Source: Maribacter luteus
Lineage (GTDB): Bacteria > Bacteroidota > Bacteroidia > Flavobacteriales > Flavobacteriaceae
Assembly: GCF_009674825.1 (NCBI RefSeq)
Contig: NZ_WKJH01000021.1
Coordinates: 221,044-285,043, forward strand
Direction: 5' to 3'
DNA length: 64,000 bases
In this document: piece after piece, positions 8,581-17,091 of the stretch
Position numbering within the stretch: position 1 is the first letter of the stretch
How the letters are laid out: each line of letters opens with the position of its first letter
Notes under the pieces: model-generated
Seen by the model: the letters and a program-made list of their open reading frames with translations, nothing else
The model's database searches: none
What the model was told of the DNA's origin: nothing
Made by a program: the position numbers and the translations under genes

Positions 8581-8588
8581 TATCTTTG
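8581..8588 (+). promoter_or_regulatory. Putative -7 element TATCTTTG
   Basis: Exact TAnnTTTG match 39 bases before the ATG at 8628. Confidence 0.55.
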
Positions 8589-8627
8589 AGATATCTCTTT
8601 GGCGAGATTTTTGATAATTGATTTGGT

Positions 8628-10040
8628 ATGAAAAAATATTTTTTCCTTTTCGTTCTCTGTTCGGTATATGTATCAACGGCCCAGCAATTTACTTTTAGAA
8701 AAGGAGTTGTCATAGATTCCGTTAAGGTCAATGATACCATTCCGGAAAGTTTCGCCCTTTATTTGCCCACAAATTTTGAGGTGGGTAAACCAACCCCGAT
8801 TATTTTTGTTTATGATGTCAAGGGCAGGGGAGCTAGTGTCGTGAGGATGTTCTCAATGGCCGCTGAGGAAAATCAATATGTGATAGCAGCTCCCAATAAT
8901 GTTAGTGATACGCTATCCTTAAGTGAAAACGTTCTTGTTTCGAAGCGCTTGTTCCAAACGGTCTTCAATATCTTCAAAATCCAGAACGGAAGGGTTTATA
9001 CCGCCGGCTTTGGTGGTGGGGCCCGTATGGCTTCACTCATGCCAACTTTTTTCAGCCAAATTAAAGGTGTTGTTTCCTGTGGGGCCGGTGTTGCCAATAG
9101 CGAAGTCCTATCAAGTAAGAATCCTTTTCATTTTATTGGGATCGTTGGGGTAAAGGATTTTAATTATCCCAATATGCTCAGGAGTAAAAACCTATTTAAA
9201 ACATTGAAGTTCAAGAATCAGAATTTGATATTTGACGGTGGCCACCAATGGCCACGGCAGGAATTGCTTTCCGAAGCAATGGAATTACTCACTATCGGGG
9301 CAATGGAAGATAAAATCATCCCAAAAGATTCAGTTTTTATAATGAGGACGTACATGGAAAATCTGAATAGGTCCAATCAACTTATTTCAGAGAACAAACC
9401 TTTGGATGCTTATCGAAAACTTGAGGAGATCATTGAGGTTTATAAGCCATTGATTGTTGTTGATTCTTTGAAGAACAGTTTAAAGGCTTTGAGGAGAAAT
9501 ACGGTATATCGAAGTCAAAAGCGAAATGAGACCGCTTTGTTTTTCAAGGAAGACTTAATCAAGTCTGACTATGATTATGCTTTGGGAGAAGATGTTTTTA
9601 CTTATAATTACAATAATCTTGGTTGGTGGAAATACCAAATAGACGAGTTAGGGAAGTATAAAAAAAACCCGAATGTATATGAGCAATATATGGGGGTTAG
9701 ACTCAAGTCTTATTTAGATGCTTTGATCGATGATAATATTGATTTAATACAATCTGATACCGTTGTTGATGAGGAGGCTCTGAATTTTTTATGGATGTTG
9801 AAAACCATAACCACCCCAGAGGAATATGCGAACTACCTTAAGGTGATATCGATTAATGCCAAGGTGGAAGATTTCGGTACGGCCCTTTTTTATCTTGAGG
9901 AATTACTTAAGATCGGCTACGATAATGTTGATGAGCTCTATGCTTTGGAAAATACCGCGCTTTTGAGGATTACACCGGAATTCAATGAATTGGTCGATAA
10001 ATACCTTAAAAAGGCCCGTTACGATATTATTGAGGAATAA
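8628..10040 (+). CDS. Secreted alpha/beta-hydrolase-like protein with nucleophile Ser replaced by Gly
   Basis: A 470-residue exported protein. The signal peptide (MKKYFFLFVLCSVYVSTAQ) is followed by a domain like PHB-depolymerase-type esterases to about residue 220: ESFALYLPTNF, PTPIIFVYDVKGRG, and the elbow YTAGFGGGARMA. Enzymes of this type have GxSxG there; here the Ser codon is ggt (Gly). The His is kept in FDGGHQWP. Residues ~225-470 are helical and rich in Tyr, Lys and Asp, perhaps TPR-like. It overlaps the convergent DJ-1-like gene by 14 bases. Most likely a binding protein or a pseudo-enzyme. Confidence 0.82.
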   Translation: MKKYFFLFVLCSVYVSTAQQFTFRKGVVIDSVKVNDTIPESFALYLPTNFEVGKPTPIIFVYDVKGRGASVVRMFSMAAEENQYVIAAPNNVSDTLSLSENVLVSKRLFQTVFNIFKIQNGRVYTAGFGGGARMASLMPTFFSQIKGVVSCGAGVANSEVLSSKNPFHFIGIVGVKDFNYPNMLRSKNLFKTLKFKNQNLIFDGGHQWPRQELLSEAMELLTIGAMEDKIIPKDSVFIMRTYMENLNRSNQLISENKPLDAYRKLEEIIEVYKPLIVVDSLKNSLKALRRNTVYRSQKRNETALFFKEDLIKSDYDYALGEDVFTYNYNNLGWWKYQIDELGKYKKNPNVYEQYMGVRLKSYLDALIDDNIDLIQSDTVVDEEALNFLWMLKTITTPEEYANYLKVISINAKVEDFGTALFYLEELLKIGYDNVDELYALENTALLRITPEFNELVDKYLKKARYDIIEE

Positions 10041-10764
10041 GTTTGGGAATCTTTGTAAGGTCCCAATCTATAACCAATCCTTTGGCAATAGACTCCGCTA
10101 TTTCCTTGCCGTATAAAATCTCGCATAAATAAAGTGATGCCTCAAAACTTTTGGCCCCACCTGCAGAGGTAATGTACTTATCATCATGAACGAATAAAAC
10201 GCTGTCTTTTACATTTAAATGGGGAAAGGTCTTTTGGTACAATTCAATATCACTGGGGAATGTCGTGGAAATTACACTGTCCAACAATCCGGCTTTGGCC
10301 AAAACAAAAGCCCCATCACAATGGGAGGTCATGAACAGGGCTTCCTTATCCACCTTGTGAACAAATTTCAACATAACAGAGTCTTTCAGGTCAGTATCCA
10401 AATGATGTTCGGCACTGGGAACCACTAAGATATCTATTTTGGGAAGCTTATCCTTGGTGTAATCATAATCGGGTAAAATACGCACTCCTTCAAAAGTTGT
10501 AATGGGTTCCAGGGTATTGGCAATAGTGAATGTGTTCATGGCCTTTATTCCCTTTCTGAATTTAGTGTGTTGAAAGATATCATAGGGTGCGGTGAATTCC
10601 GTATTATACGTGCCGTTCATTATAAGAAAGGCAACATTGTAATTGTTGGGGTCTACTACCGGGAAATGCCTGGAACTTTTTTCGGTAGGTCCTTTTTCGG
10701 TTTTCCTCGGATGGCAAGCCGTGGAAATAAGGCATAGCAATAATAAAGCGTATATGAATCTCAT
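10027..10764 (-). CDS. DJ-1/PfpI (GATase1-like) lipoprotein
   Basis: A 245-residue protein with a signal peptide and lipobox (LCLISTACHP, Cys17), so probably lipid-anchored. The core is a DJ-1/PfpI fold: NYNVAFLIMNGTYNTEF, ILVVPSAEHH, and the nucleophile elbow MTSHCDGAFVLAKAGLLD with Cys in the standard place; the following ITSAGGAKSFEASLYLCEILYG matches AraC-associated and isonitrile-hydratase-like relatives. It follows the MFS gene by 7 bases and is probably co-transcribed. Activity (amidase, chaperone or glyoxalase) cannot be told from sequence. Confidence 0.9.
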   Translation of the reverse strand: MRFIYALLLLCLISTACHPRKTEKGPTEKSSRHFPVVDPNNYNVAFLIMNGTYNTEFTAPYDIFQHTKFRKGIKAMNTFTIANTLEPITTFEGVRILPDYDYTKDKLPKIDILVVPSAEHHLDTDLKDSVMLKFVHKVDKEALFMTSHCDGAFVLAKAGLLDSVISTTFPSDIELYQKTFPHLNVKDSVLFVHDDKYITSAGGAKSFEASLYLCEILYGKEIAESIAKGLVIDWDLTKIPKLIPQ

Positions 10765-10771
10765 TCGTTTT

Positions 10772-11974
10772 CTATTTGTTCTTTAGGAGTACGTTTTTTA
10801 AAAGTAAAAGTAGCAATATACCCAATATACATACAACGGTAATACCGTACCATGTAATTTCATATCCAAAATGGGCAATACTCTGCATACCGGAATTATG
10901 ACCGAAGATATGTGCCAAAGAGAAAGAAATGCTGTAAAGGGCCATATATTCACCTTGGTTTCCCCTTTTTGCACGATCCATGGCGAATGCATTGGAAAAA
11001 GGGAATGCTATCATTTCACCTATGGTCATTAAAAGCATGCCAATCGCCAATACACCGATCCACGAAATCATATTGAGGATTAGAAAACTTAGTGCGGTCA
11101 ATACAAGTCCGAAAATAACATTCGATATTTTGGACCAAGCTCTACTTTCCATGAATTTGATCAAAGGCATTTCAAAGACAAAGATGAAAAAACCATTAAG
11201 GGCAAGAAGCATCCCTATCTCAAATTCGCTCAATGCATGTATATCACTATAGTATATCGGCATGGTAGAAAAATATTGCACAAAGGCAAAACCGAACAAT
11301 ACCATCGCGGCAATGAACACTAGGAACTGGGAATCCCTATATGCCGATTTTGGAGATTGATGGTGCACTACATCCATCACTTTTGATTTTTTTGGATGCA
11401 GAATCAAGAAAAGTAGTGAGCCGGCGATCATACATGTAATGCCATCGACCCAAAAAAGTCCCCCATACCCCAAAGATGTAATTATGATGCCCCCAATTGC
11501 GGGTCCGGCCGAAAATCCCAAGTTGATGGCCAAACGTATTAAAGTCACTGACCGTGTTTTGTTTTCGGGTCGGCTATAAGCGCTCAGGGCAACGAATACA
11601 GCTGGTCTAAAAGCATCGGCAATGGCCATAAGTATGAATATGCCAATGCATATAGGCCAGAAACCTTCCAGAAATTGAACACCGATAAATAAAAAACCTG
11701 TTGCAACAAGGCTAGCGAGCATAACCTTGTAATATCCTATTCTATCGGTCAACCTTCCTCCGATCCAAGTACCGGCCAAAGATCCCAAACCGAAACTGGT
11801 CATTATACTACCCACGTTTTCCAAACTGAAACCTAAACTTTCTGTAAGGTAAAGGGATAAGAACGGTATAACCATTGTGCCGGCCCTATTCACCAATGTG
11901 ATCAATGAGAGCCACCATACTTCTTTGGACAACCCTTTAAAAGAGTTAATGTATTGGGTGTAAAGTCTTTTCAT
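10772..11974 (-). CDS. MFS transporter (probable drug exporter)
   Basis: A 400-residue inner-membrane protein with about 12 hydrophobic spans. The MFS loop-2/3 signature GTWIGGRLTDRIGYYKVM and the TM5 region NLGFSAGPAIGGIIITSLGY (antiporter-like motif C) point to a proton-driven exporter of the MdtH/YitG type. The next gene, a DJ-1-like lipoprotein, follows after 7 bases. Unusually, a strong intrinsic terminator ends about 10 bases before this ATG on the same strand, preceded by a 23-codon ORF (12047-12118), so expression seems to need read-through. Substrate is unknown. Confidence 0.93.
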   Translation of the reverse strand: MKRLYTQYINSFKGLSKEVWWLSLITLVNRAGTMVIPFLSLYLTESLGFSLENVGSIMTSFGLGSLAGTWIGGRLTDRIGYYKVMLASLVATGFLFIGVQFLEGFWPICIGIFILMAIADAFRPAVFVALSAYSRPENKTRSVTLIRLAINLGFSAGPAIGGIIITSLGYGGLFWVDGITCMIAGSLLFLILHPKKSKVMDVVHHQSPKSAYRDSQFLVFIAAMVLFGFAFVQYFSTMPIYYSDIHALSEFEIGMLLALNGFFIFVFEMPLIKFMESRAWSKISNVIFGLVLTALSFLILNMISWIGVLAIGMLLMTIGEMIAFPFSNAFAMDRAKRGNQGEYMALYSISFSLAHIFGHNSGMQSIAHFGYEITWYGITVVCILGILLLLLLKNVLLKNK

Positions 11975-11983
11975 TTTTCTATT

Positions 11984-12022
11984 AAAAAAAAAGCCCTGAT
12001 GGGTTTGTCATCAGGGCTTTAT
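11984..12022 (-). terminator. Terminator in the leader of the MFS gene (possible attenuator)
   Basis: On the minus strand AAGCCCTGATG pairs with CATCAGGGCTT over 11 bp with a 7-base loop, followed by nine T. The run ends about 10 bases before the MFS ATG, so it can only act on transcripts entering that gene. On the plus strand it ends no known gene. Confidence 0.75.
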
Positions 12023-12046
12023 AATGTTATAAATGTCTATTCGATT

Positions 12047-12118
12047 TTAAACATAGCAGCGCTGGACCCATTTTTTTGGATACAGATTCACGTATTTATA
12101 AATCGATTTTTGTCTCAT
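12047..12118 (-). CDS. Possible 23-residue leader peptide upstream of the MFS gene
   Basis: An ATG ORF of 23 codons on the minus strand, basic and aromatic, ending KKWVQRCYV, with its stop ~27 bases before the terminator hairpin. A -7-like TAGCTTTA box (12138-12145) lies 20 bases before its ATG. The codons around its single Trp include ATGGGT, complementary to ACCCAT in the loop and 3' arm of the terminator, so an alternative pairing is possible but short. Position and size resemble leader peptides of drug-exporter and resistance genes. The function is inferred. Confidence 0.4.
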   Translation of the reverse strand: MRQKSIYKYVNLYPKKWVQRCYV

Positions 12119-12137
12119 AAGTTGTTCAAATGAAGAG

Positions 12138-12145
12138 TAAAGCTA
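12138..12145 (-). promoter_or_regulatory. Putative -7 element TAGCTTTA of the MFS leader
   Basis: Minus-strand TAGCTTTA differs from TAnnTTTG only at the last base. It lies 20 bases upstream of the 23-codon ORF. No clear -33 was seen. Confidence 0.35.
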
Positions 12146-12165
12146 ATTAAAAATATGATATGTTG

Positions 12166-12173
12166 TATTTTTG
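12166..12173 (+). promoter_or_regulatory. Putative -7 element TATTTTTG of the DUF1684 gene
   Basis: Exact TAnnTTTG match. It lies inside the longest possible ORF (ATG 12155), so the true start must be downstream. Confidence 0.6.
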
Positions 12174-12190
12174 ATCTTAAATTCATGATT

Positions 12191-12853
12191 ATGAAGCATA
12201 CATTCTTATTGGTATTTTTAATAATGACTTTGGTAAGCTGTAAACAAGGTAAAAAATATCATGATGAAAGTAAGGTTGTATTGGACGAAATAGTAGATAC
12301 AACCCTTAAAGGTGTATTGGGGTTTCAGGAAAAGTTGAATGAAGAATTCAAGGACCCGGAGACATCTCCATTACCAGATCGCTATCGAAAGGATTTTATA
12401 GGCCTCGAATTTTTTGAGCCGGATACGAATTATATTGTTAAGGCAAAGTTTGTACTTACCCCGGATGCTTTACCGTTTTTAATGCCTACAACGACGGAAA
12501 GGGAATCGGAAGAGACCGTGTATGGTATTGCATATTTTCAACTGAATGGGGTAGCGCATCAATTAGAGGTGTACCAGAATAAGCAATTAATGCTTGAGGA
12601 AGGATTCGAGGATTATCTTTTTCTTCCTTTTACGGATCAAACGAACGGGCAGGAAACATATGCAGGGGGTAGGTATATTGATTTAAGGATTCCTGAAGGT
12701 GATAGCTTGACCATTGATTTTAATAAGGCGTACAATCCTTATTGTGCCTATAATAAAAAGTATTCCTGCCCCCTGGTCCCTAGTGTAAATTCATTGGATA
12801 CTAAGGTTTTGGCCGGGGTGAAGGATTTTAAGAAAGGTAAGGGTAAATCATAA
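12191..12853 (+). CDS. DUF1684 lipoprotein
   Basis: About 220 residues from ATG 12191. Longer starts at 12155 and 12185 are possible, but a -7 box at 12166-12173 makes 12155 unlikely, and 12191 gives a clean lipoprotein signal (MKHTFLLVFLIMTLVSCKQ). The DUF1684 signature is clear: YAGGRYIDLRIPEG, then IDFNKAYNPYCAYNKKYSCPL and a final AGVKDF. Earlier residues contain LPDRYRKDFIGLEFF. Function is unknown; the Cys pair in NPYCAYN..YSCPL is conserved in the family. It ends at a bidirectional terminator shared with amt. Confidence 0.93.
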   Translation: MKHTFLLVFLIMTLVSCKQGKKYHDESKVVLDEIVDTTLKGVLGFQEKLNEEFKDPETSPLPDRYRKDFIGLEFFEPDTNYIVKAKFVLTPDALPFLMPTTTERESEETVYGIAYFQLNGVAHQLEVYQNKQLMLEEGFEDYLFLPFTDQTNGQETYAGGRYIDLRIPEGDSLTIDFNKAYNPYCAYNKKYSCPLVPSVNSLDTKVLAGVKDFKKGKGKS

Positions 12854-12883
12854 AGGGATTAAATTTCTTAATGTTCGTCTATT

Positions 12884-12917
12884 AAAAAAAGGAGCGTTTG
12901 ATAAACGCTCCTTTTTG
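12884..12917. terminator. Bidirectional intrinsic terminator
   Basis: AAAAAGGAGCGTTT pairs with AAACGCTCCTTTTT around a short loop, between the convergent DUF1684 and amt genes. Confidence 0.85.
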
Positions 12918-12924
12918 TTGGGTT

Positions 12925-14169
12925 TTAATGTTGGTTCATCCTAAAATCAGGATAGGCATCCATTCCGTGTTCGTGAATGTCAAGGCCTTCAATCTCCTCT
13001 TCTTTAGAAACTCTTATTCCCATAGTTTTCTTAAGGGTGAAGATTATGATAAAGGCAGTTAGGCAGCAGAATATGCCAGCTGCCGCTACACCTGTAAGTT
13101 GATATAGAAATTGGCTTATGCCTGCCTTGGAGCCAAATAAGCCCACTGCCAATGTTCCCCAAATACCACAGATAAGGTGAACGGTTACCGCACCCACCGG
13201 ATCATCCAGTTTTACACGATCGATTAAGGCAACACCCAAAACGATGATGACGCCGGCTATCAATCCGATCATAATGGCTTCAAAAGGGGACATAAGGTCG
13301 GCCCCTGCTGTAATACCTACCAGACCACCCAGGATTCCGTTGAGGAACATGGTCAAATCAAAGTTTTTGTATAAAACCGTTGAGGTGAAAAATGCAGAAA
13401 CCCCACCAGCTGCAGCGGCTAAACTCGTGGTAACTAAAACCAAAGATGTTAGTCCGGGGTCTGCAGAAAGTACCGATCCGCCATTAAAACCGAACCAACC
13501 TAGCCATAATATCAGCACTCCTGCCGCGGCCATGGGTATATTATGACCGGGAATCGCAAGTGCTTTTCCGTTTTCGTCAAATTTTCCCAATCTTGGGCCA
13601 AGAAGTATAATGGCTATCAATGCGGCCCATCCACCAACTGAATGTACTAGTGTTGATCCTGCAAAATCATAAAAACCTGCATCTTCGCCCCCGAGGGTAG
13701 AAAGGAATCCGCCTCCCCATTGCCAAGAACCTACGATAGGGTAGACCAAGCCAACATAGAAAATTACGAATATCATAAAAGCCCCTAATTTAATTCGCTC
13801 GGCCACAGCTCCAGAAACTATTGTTGCTGCCGTTGCCGCAAACATTCCTTGAAAAAGGAAGTCTGTCCAATAGGTATATCCCCCATCTGCATAAGCTGGG
13901 GTTAGGCCATCTTCCCCAATATTTAATCCAAAGCCTCCAAAGCCAAGAAACCCGTTAAATTCTCCGGGATACATTAAATTGAATCCTCCTATGTAATAAA
14001 GTAAAAGGCCTACACATATGATGAAGACGTTTTTAAAAAGTATGTTTATGGTGTTCTTCTCCCTGGTAAGACCGATCTCTAAAAATGCAAATCCTGTATG
14101 CATGAAAAAGACTAGAGCGGTACAAACCATCATCCAAACATTGTTTGCTGTAAATAATCCTGCGTCCAT
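12925..14169 (-). CDS. amt: Ammonium transporter (first copy)
   Basis: A 414-residue Amt/MEP/Rh channel with 11 membrane spans. The twin-His pore residues are kept in STLVHSVGGWAAL and VTVHLICGIWG; the family signature DFAGSTLVHSVGG and GHNIPMAAAGVLILWLGWFGFNGGS-type stretch are present. The short cytoplasmic tail EEEIEGLDIHEHG is the P-II-contact end. The gene lies 23 bases after a P-II gene and very probably forms an operon with it. A second P-II/Amt pair sits 1.6 kb upstream on the same strand. Confidence 0.96.
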   Translation of the reverse strand: MDAGLFTANNVWMMVCTALVFFMHTGFAFLEIGLTREKNTINILFKNVFIICVGLLLYYIGGFNLMYPGEFNGFLGFGGFGLNIGEDGLTPAYADGGYTYWTDFLFQGMFAATAATIVSGAVAERIKLGAFMIFVIFYVGLVYPIVGSWQWGGGFLSTLGGEDAGFYDFAGSTLVHSVGGWAALIAIILLGPRLGKFDENGKALAIPGHNIPMAAAGVLILWLGWFGFNGGSVLSADPGLTSLVLVTTSLAAAAGGVSAFFTSTVLYKNFDLTMFLNGILGGLVGITAGADLMSPFEAIMIGLIAGVIIVLGVALIDRVKLDDPVGAVTVHLICGIWGTLAVGLFGSKAGISQFLYQLTGVAAAGIFCCLTAFIIIFTLKKTMGIRVSKEEEIEGLDIHEHGMDAYPDFRMNQH

Positions 14170-14192
14170 TTTATTCTAGTGTTTTTTTGTTT

Positions 14193-14531
14193 TTAATTGA
14201 TTCCGGCATGGCCGGCTTCCTTCGTTCGAATTCTGTAGGCTTCGGTAATTTCCGAAACGAATATTTTTCCGTCGCCTACTTTGCCGGTGTAGGCAGATTC
14301 AAGAATGGCTTCTAAGGTTCTTTCTAAAAATTCGTCTGAAATGACAATTGATAAATACCTTCTTTGGATATCTGCGGTACTATAAGAGATTCCCCTATAT
14401 ACGTGACCTTGTTTTTCGTTACCAATACCGGTTACATCCCAGTAACTGAAGAAGTTGACTTCAACCCCATGTAACGCTTTTTTGACATCGTCAAATCTAG
14501 ATTTTCTAATAATCGCTTCGATTTTTTTCAT
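14193..14531 (-). CDS. P-II family nitrogen regulator (first copy)
   Basis: A 112-residue P-II trimer subunit that senses ATP/ADP and 2-oxoglutarate and blocks Amt. The T-loop reads GHVYRGISYS, with a Tyr (residue 50) at the place of the uridylylated Tyr51 of GlnB; the B-loop region is GKVGDGKIFVSEI and the C-loop ends EAYRIRTKEAGHAGIN. It lies directly before amt, typical of GlnK-type proteins. The T-loop is divergent from enteric P-II, so whether it is uridylylated is open. Confidence 0.95.
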   Translation of the reverse strand: MKKIEAIIRKSRFDDVKKALHGVEVNFFSYWDVTGIGNEKQGHVYRGISYSTADIQRRYLSIVISDEFLERTLEAILESAYTGKVGDGKIFVSEITEAYRIRTKEAGHAGIN

Positions 14532-14592
14532 AATTGTTCTGTTTTATTCTAGGTTAGAATTATAAATATAACTAGTTCATTGTTAGATACAC

Positions 14593-14622
14593 AAAAACCC
14601 TGACATTTCTGTCAGGGTTTTG
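14593..14622 (-). terminator. Intrinsic terminator after the porin gene
   Basis: AAAACCCTGAC and GTCAGGGTTTT with an 8-base loop and a T run on the minus strand. It separates the porin gene from the downstream P-II/amt pair, which must then have its own promoter in 14532-14592. Confidence 0.8.
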
Positions 14623-14660
14623 TCTCAACTTAAACTATAATAAAATCAATCAACTATATT

Positions 14661-15668
14661 TTAGAACGAATATATTGCTGCAATTAAGAATGATGATAAA
14701 CTTTTGGAAGCTGCACCATCTGCGTCAAAATAAGGCTCAACATCGCTACCCCAAGAATCCAATCTGATTTCTGGCTTAATGACTAGGTTTTCAACAGTAT
14801 AACTACCTGTTATGGTAGCAGCGAAAACGCTTGGGTCATCATCGATAAAATCTGAACGGGTTGAGAAATATTCACCTCTTAGACCAATTGAAAAATCATC
14901 GGATGTTGCCAATTGTGGATATAGTGCCACACCGGAGAAACCTTCACCGTCATTATCGGCATAGGCTGCATTGATTCCTAAAAAGAAGTCATCAGATAAA
15001 TCAAAACCTCCAGTATAATCTACTTCAAATCCTAATACTTCACCTCCGTCATAATAGAAATTCAAATACTGGCCAGAGTAACCCAATTGGGCACCGGCAG
15101 AATAAACTCCTGTTAAGTTGTTATTAGTGTCGGTAACATTCATTAAAGCCAACATTAAGCTAAAATCATCGGAAAGGGCGAAATCAGCTTTTAATCCAAC
15201 ATGTGAAAAAGGTCCGCTAGAGAATAGGTAAGAAGTGCTGTAGTTGAAGTTGCCAACCGGTGAAATTACTTCGTAACCCAAGAATGTGTTGAATCTACCC
15301 ATGGTCAATGTAGTGGCATCGGAAACATTCCAATATGCATATAATTGGTTAAGGTTATATCCTCCTGTGGCGGACTCGCCTCTTGGACCAAAAGTTACAT
15401 CGGCTACAGCACCGGTTTTTTCCCCTTCATAGGTTGCAATAATATTGGCCATACCTAAAGCAAACCCTAATTCATCGGCAAATGAGGTGCCGAAAGATTG
15501 TGCTTCAGTATCAGATGCACTTAAGTTGGTTTGGTAGTAAGCATCTACGCTTCCGCTAATGGAAACTTTTTTAGCTTCTTCCTCTTCTTGGGCAAAAGTT
15601 GCTGTTGCTGAAAAAAGAATAGCAAGAAAAGCTAGATTTTTTAAATAATTTTTTGTCGTTGTTTTCAT
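14661..15668 (-). CDS. Outer-membrane beta-barrel porin between two amt operons
   Basis: A 335-residue exported protein with a signal peptide ending ATATFAQ. The mature part (VSISGSVDAYYQTNLS...) is a run of amphipathic strands such as QLYAYWNVSDATTLTMGRFNTFLGYE and ends in a C-terminal strand SSFLIAAIYSF with a final Phe, as expected for BamA-inserted barrels. It resembles the outer-membrane porins (BBP2-like) often placed beside amt in Bacteroidota. Its position between two P-II/Amt pairs suggests a role in uptake of ammonium or small nitrogen compounds, but that is inference. Confidence 0.88.
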   Translation of the reverse strand: MKTTTKNYLKNLAFLAILFSATATFAQEEEEAKKVSISGSVDAYYQTNLSASDTEAQSFGTSFADELGFALGMANIIATYEGEKTGAVADVTFGPRGESATGGYNLNQLYAYWNVSDATTLTMGRFNTFLGYEVISPVGNFNYSTSYLFSSGPFSHVGLKADFALSDDFSLMLALMNVTDTNNNLTGVYSAGAQLGYSGQYLNFYYDGGEVLGFEVDYTGGFDLSDDFFLGINAAYADNDGEGFSGVALYPQLATSDDFSIGLRGEYFSTRSDFIDDDPSVFAATITGSYTVENLVIKPEIRLDSWGSDVEPYFDADGAASKSLSSFLIAAIYSF

Positions 15669-15743
15669 ATGTTAAGGATTTTGACAGCCCTTTTATTTGT
15701 GGGTTATCAGTTGTTGTTTATTTTTTTAGTTGAATTTTTATGT

Positions 15744-15770
15744 AACGGAGCATACGTGGTATGCTCCGTT
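15744..15770 (-). terminator. Hairpin between amt (second copy) and the porin gene
   Basis: AACGGAGCATAC pairs with GTATGCTCCGTT around a 3-base loop. On the minus strand, where the genes run, no T run follows; a T run exists only on the plus side. It may be a weak terminator or an mRNA-processing hairpin. Confidence 0.5.
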
Positions 15771-15781
15771 TTTAGGTAATC

Positions 15782-17062
15782 TTAGTGAGAGTTCAATCTA
15801 AAATCAGGATAGGCTTCCGAACCATGTTCGTGAATATCCAATCCGTCCATTTCCACTTCTTTGGAAACTCTTAATCCGATGGTTTTCTTTAAGATGATCA
15901 ATACGACGAACGTACCAAAGGCGGCCCAAGCGATGTATGCTAACGAACCGTAAGTCTGTACCCATAGAAGGCTGGCACCACCACCGTAAAGCAAGCCGCC
16001 ATCCAAGGCAAATACACCAACTAAAACAGTACCAAGGAAACCACATACACCGTGTACGGAAATGGCACCTACTGGATCGTCAACATGAAGTTTTTTGTCA
16101 ATGAATTCAATTGATAATACGACCATTATTCCACAAACTAAGCCAATTGCCAAAGCACCCCAAGCACTTACAGCTCCACAACCAGCGGTAATTCCCACCA
16201 ATCCGGCCAAGGCACCGTTCAAGGTCATTGATACATCTGGTTTTCCATATTTCAACCATGTAAGAAGTAACGCGGATACCGCCCCTATTGCAGCGGCAAG
16301 GTTGGTGTTGATGATGACACTACCTGCAGCGATGGTATCGTCACCACCCCAGGCCAATTGGGAACCACCGTTAAAACCGAACCATCCTAACCAAAGGATC
16401 ATGACGCCAATGGCGCCAAATGGGATATTGTGTCCTGGTATCGCTACGGCTTTACCATCTACATATTTACCGATTCTAGGTCCTACCATGATAGCGGCTA
16501 CCAATGCAGCTCCACCACCAACGGCGTGTACTACTGATGAACCTGCGAAATCGATGAAACCTGCGGTGTTCAACCAAGCGTCATCATCGAAAGGCCAGTA
16601 CCAACTTCCGGATATGGGATATATCAATGTAGTTAATACTGCGGATAAGATCAAGTAGGTAGAAAATTTTGTTCTACCGGCTACGGCTCCTGAAACAATC
16701 GTGGCCGCGGTAGCGCAGAATACGGTTTGGAAGAATAAATTGTACCAATCCGAGGCGCTAAAAAAGAAATAACCTTGGTCAGCTGGGCTAGTTCTAAAGA
16801 ATCCTCCCATTACCAGATCGCTACCATACATGATGCCGTATCCTACAGCCCAAAACATAATTGAACCGATACAAAGGTCCATGATGTTCTTCATTATTAT
16901 GTTACCTGCATTTTTACTTCTGGTAAAACCTATCTCTACCAATGTAAAACCTGCTTGCATAAAGAAAACCAGCACTGCGGCTATTGTAATCCATAATGCA
17001 CCCATGTCGCCGTTGATAGTTTCAACAGCTTTATCCAATGCTTCTTGTTGTATTTCTGTCAT
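15782..17062 (-). CDS. amt: Ammonium transporter (second copy)
   Basis: A 426-residue Amt channel, clearly related to the first copy. The pore His are in SSVVHAVGGGAAL and ISVHGVCGFLG; the signature DFAGSSVVHAVGG is intact. The cytoplasmic tail EVEMDGLDIHEHG is almost the same as in the other copy, so both should bind P-II. A 12-residue N-terminal extension precedes TM1. It follows the second P-II gene by 29 bases. The two copies probably differ in affinity or regulation. Confidence 0.96.
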   Translation of the reverse strand: MTEIQQEALDKAVETINGDMGALWITIAAVLVFFMQAGFTLVEIGFTRSKNAGNIIMKNIMDLCIGSIMFWAVGYGIMYGSDLVMGGFFRTSPADQGYFFFSASDWYNLFFQTVFCATAATIVSGAVAGRTKFSTYLILSAVLTTLIYPISGSWYWPFDDDAWLNTAGFIDFAGSSVVHAVGGGAALVAAIMVGPRIGKYVDGKAVAIPGHNIPFGAIGVMILWLGWFGFNGGSQLAWGGDDTIAAGSVIINTNLAAAIGAVSALLLTWLKYGKPDVSMTLNGALAGLVGITAGCGAVSAWGALAIGLVCGIMVVLSIEFIDKKLHVDDPVGAISVHGVCGFLGTVLVGVFALDGGLLYGGGASLLWVQTYGSLAYIAWAAFGTFVVLIILKKTIGLRVSKEVEMDGLDIHEHGSEAYPDFRLNSH

Positions 17063-17091
17063 AATTTTTTGATTTAGTGGTGATGGTTATA

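Noticed and set aside
16095-16658. 187-codon plus-strand frame over amt
   Set aside because: Pro/Thr/Ala-rich mirror of the Amt membrane helices; no independent signal.
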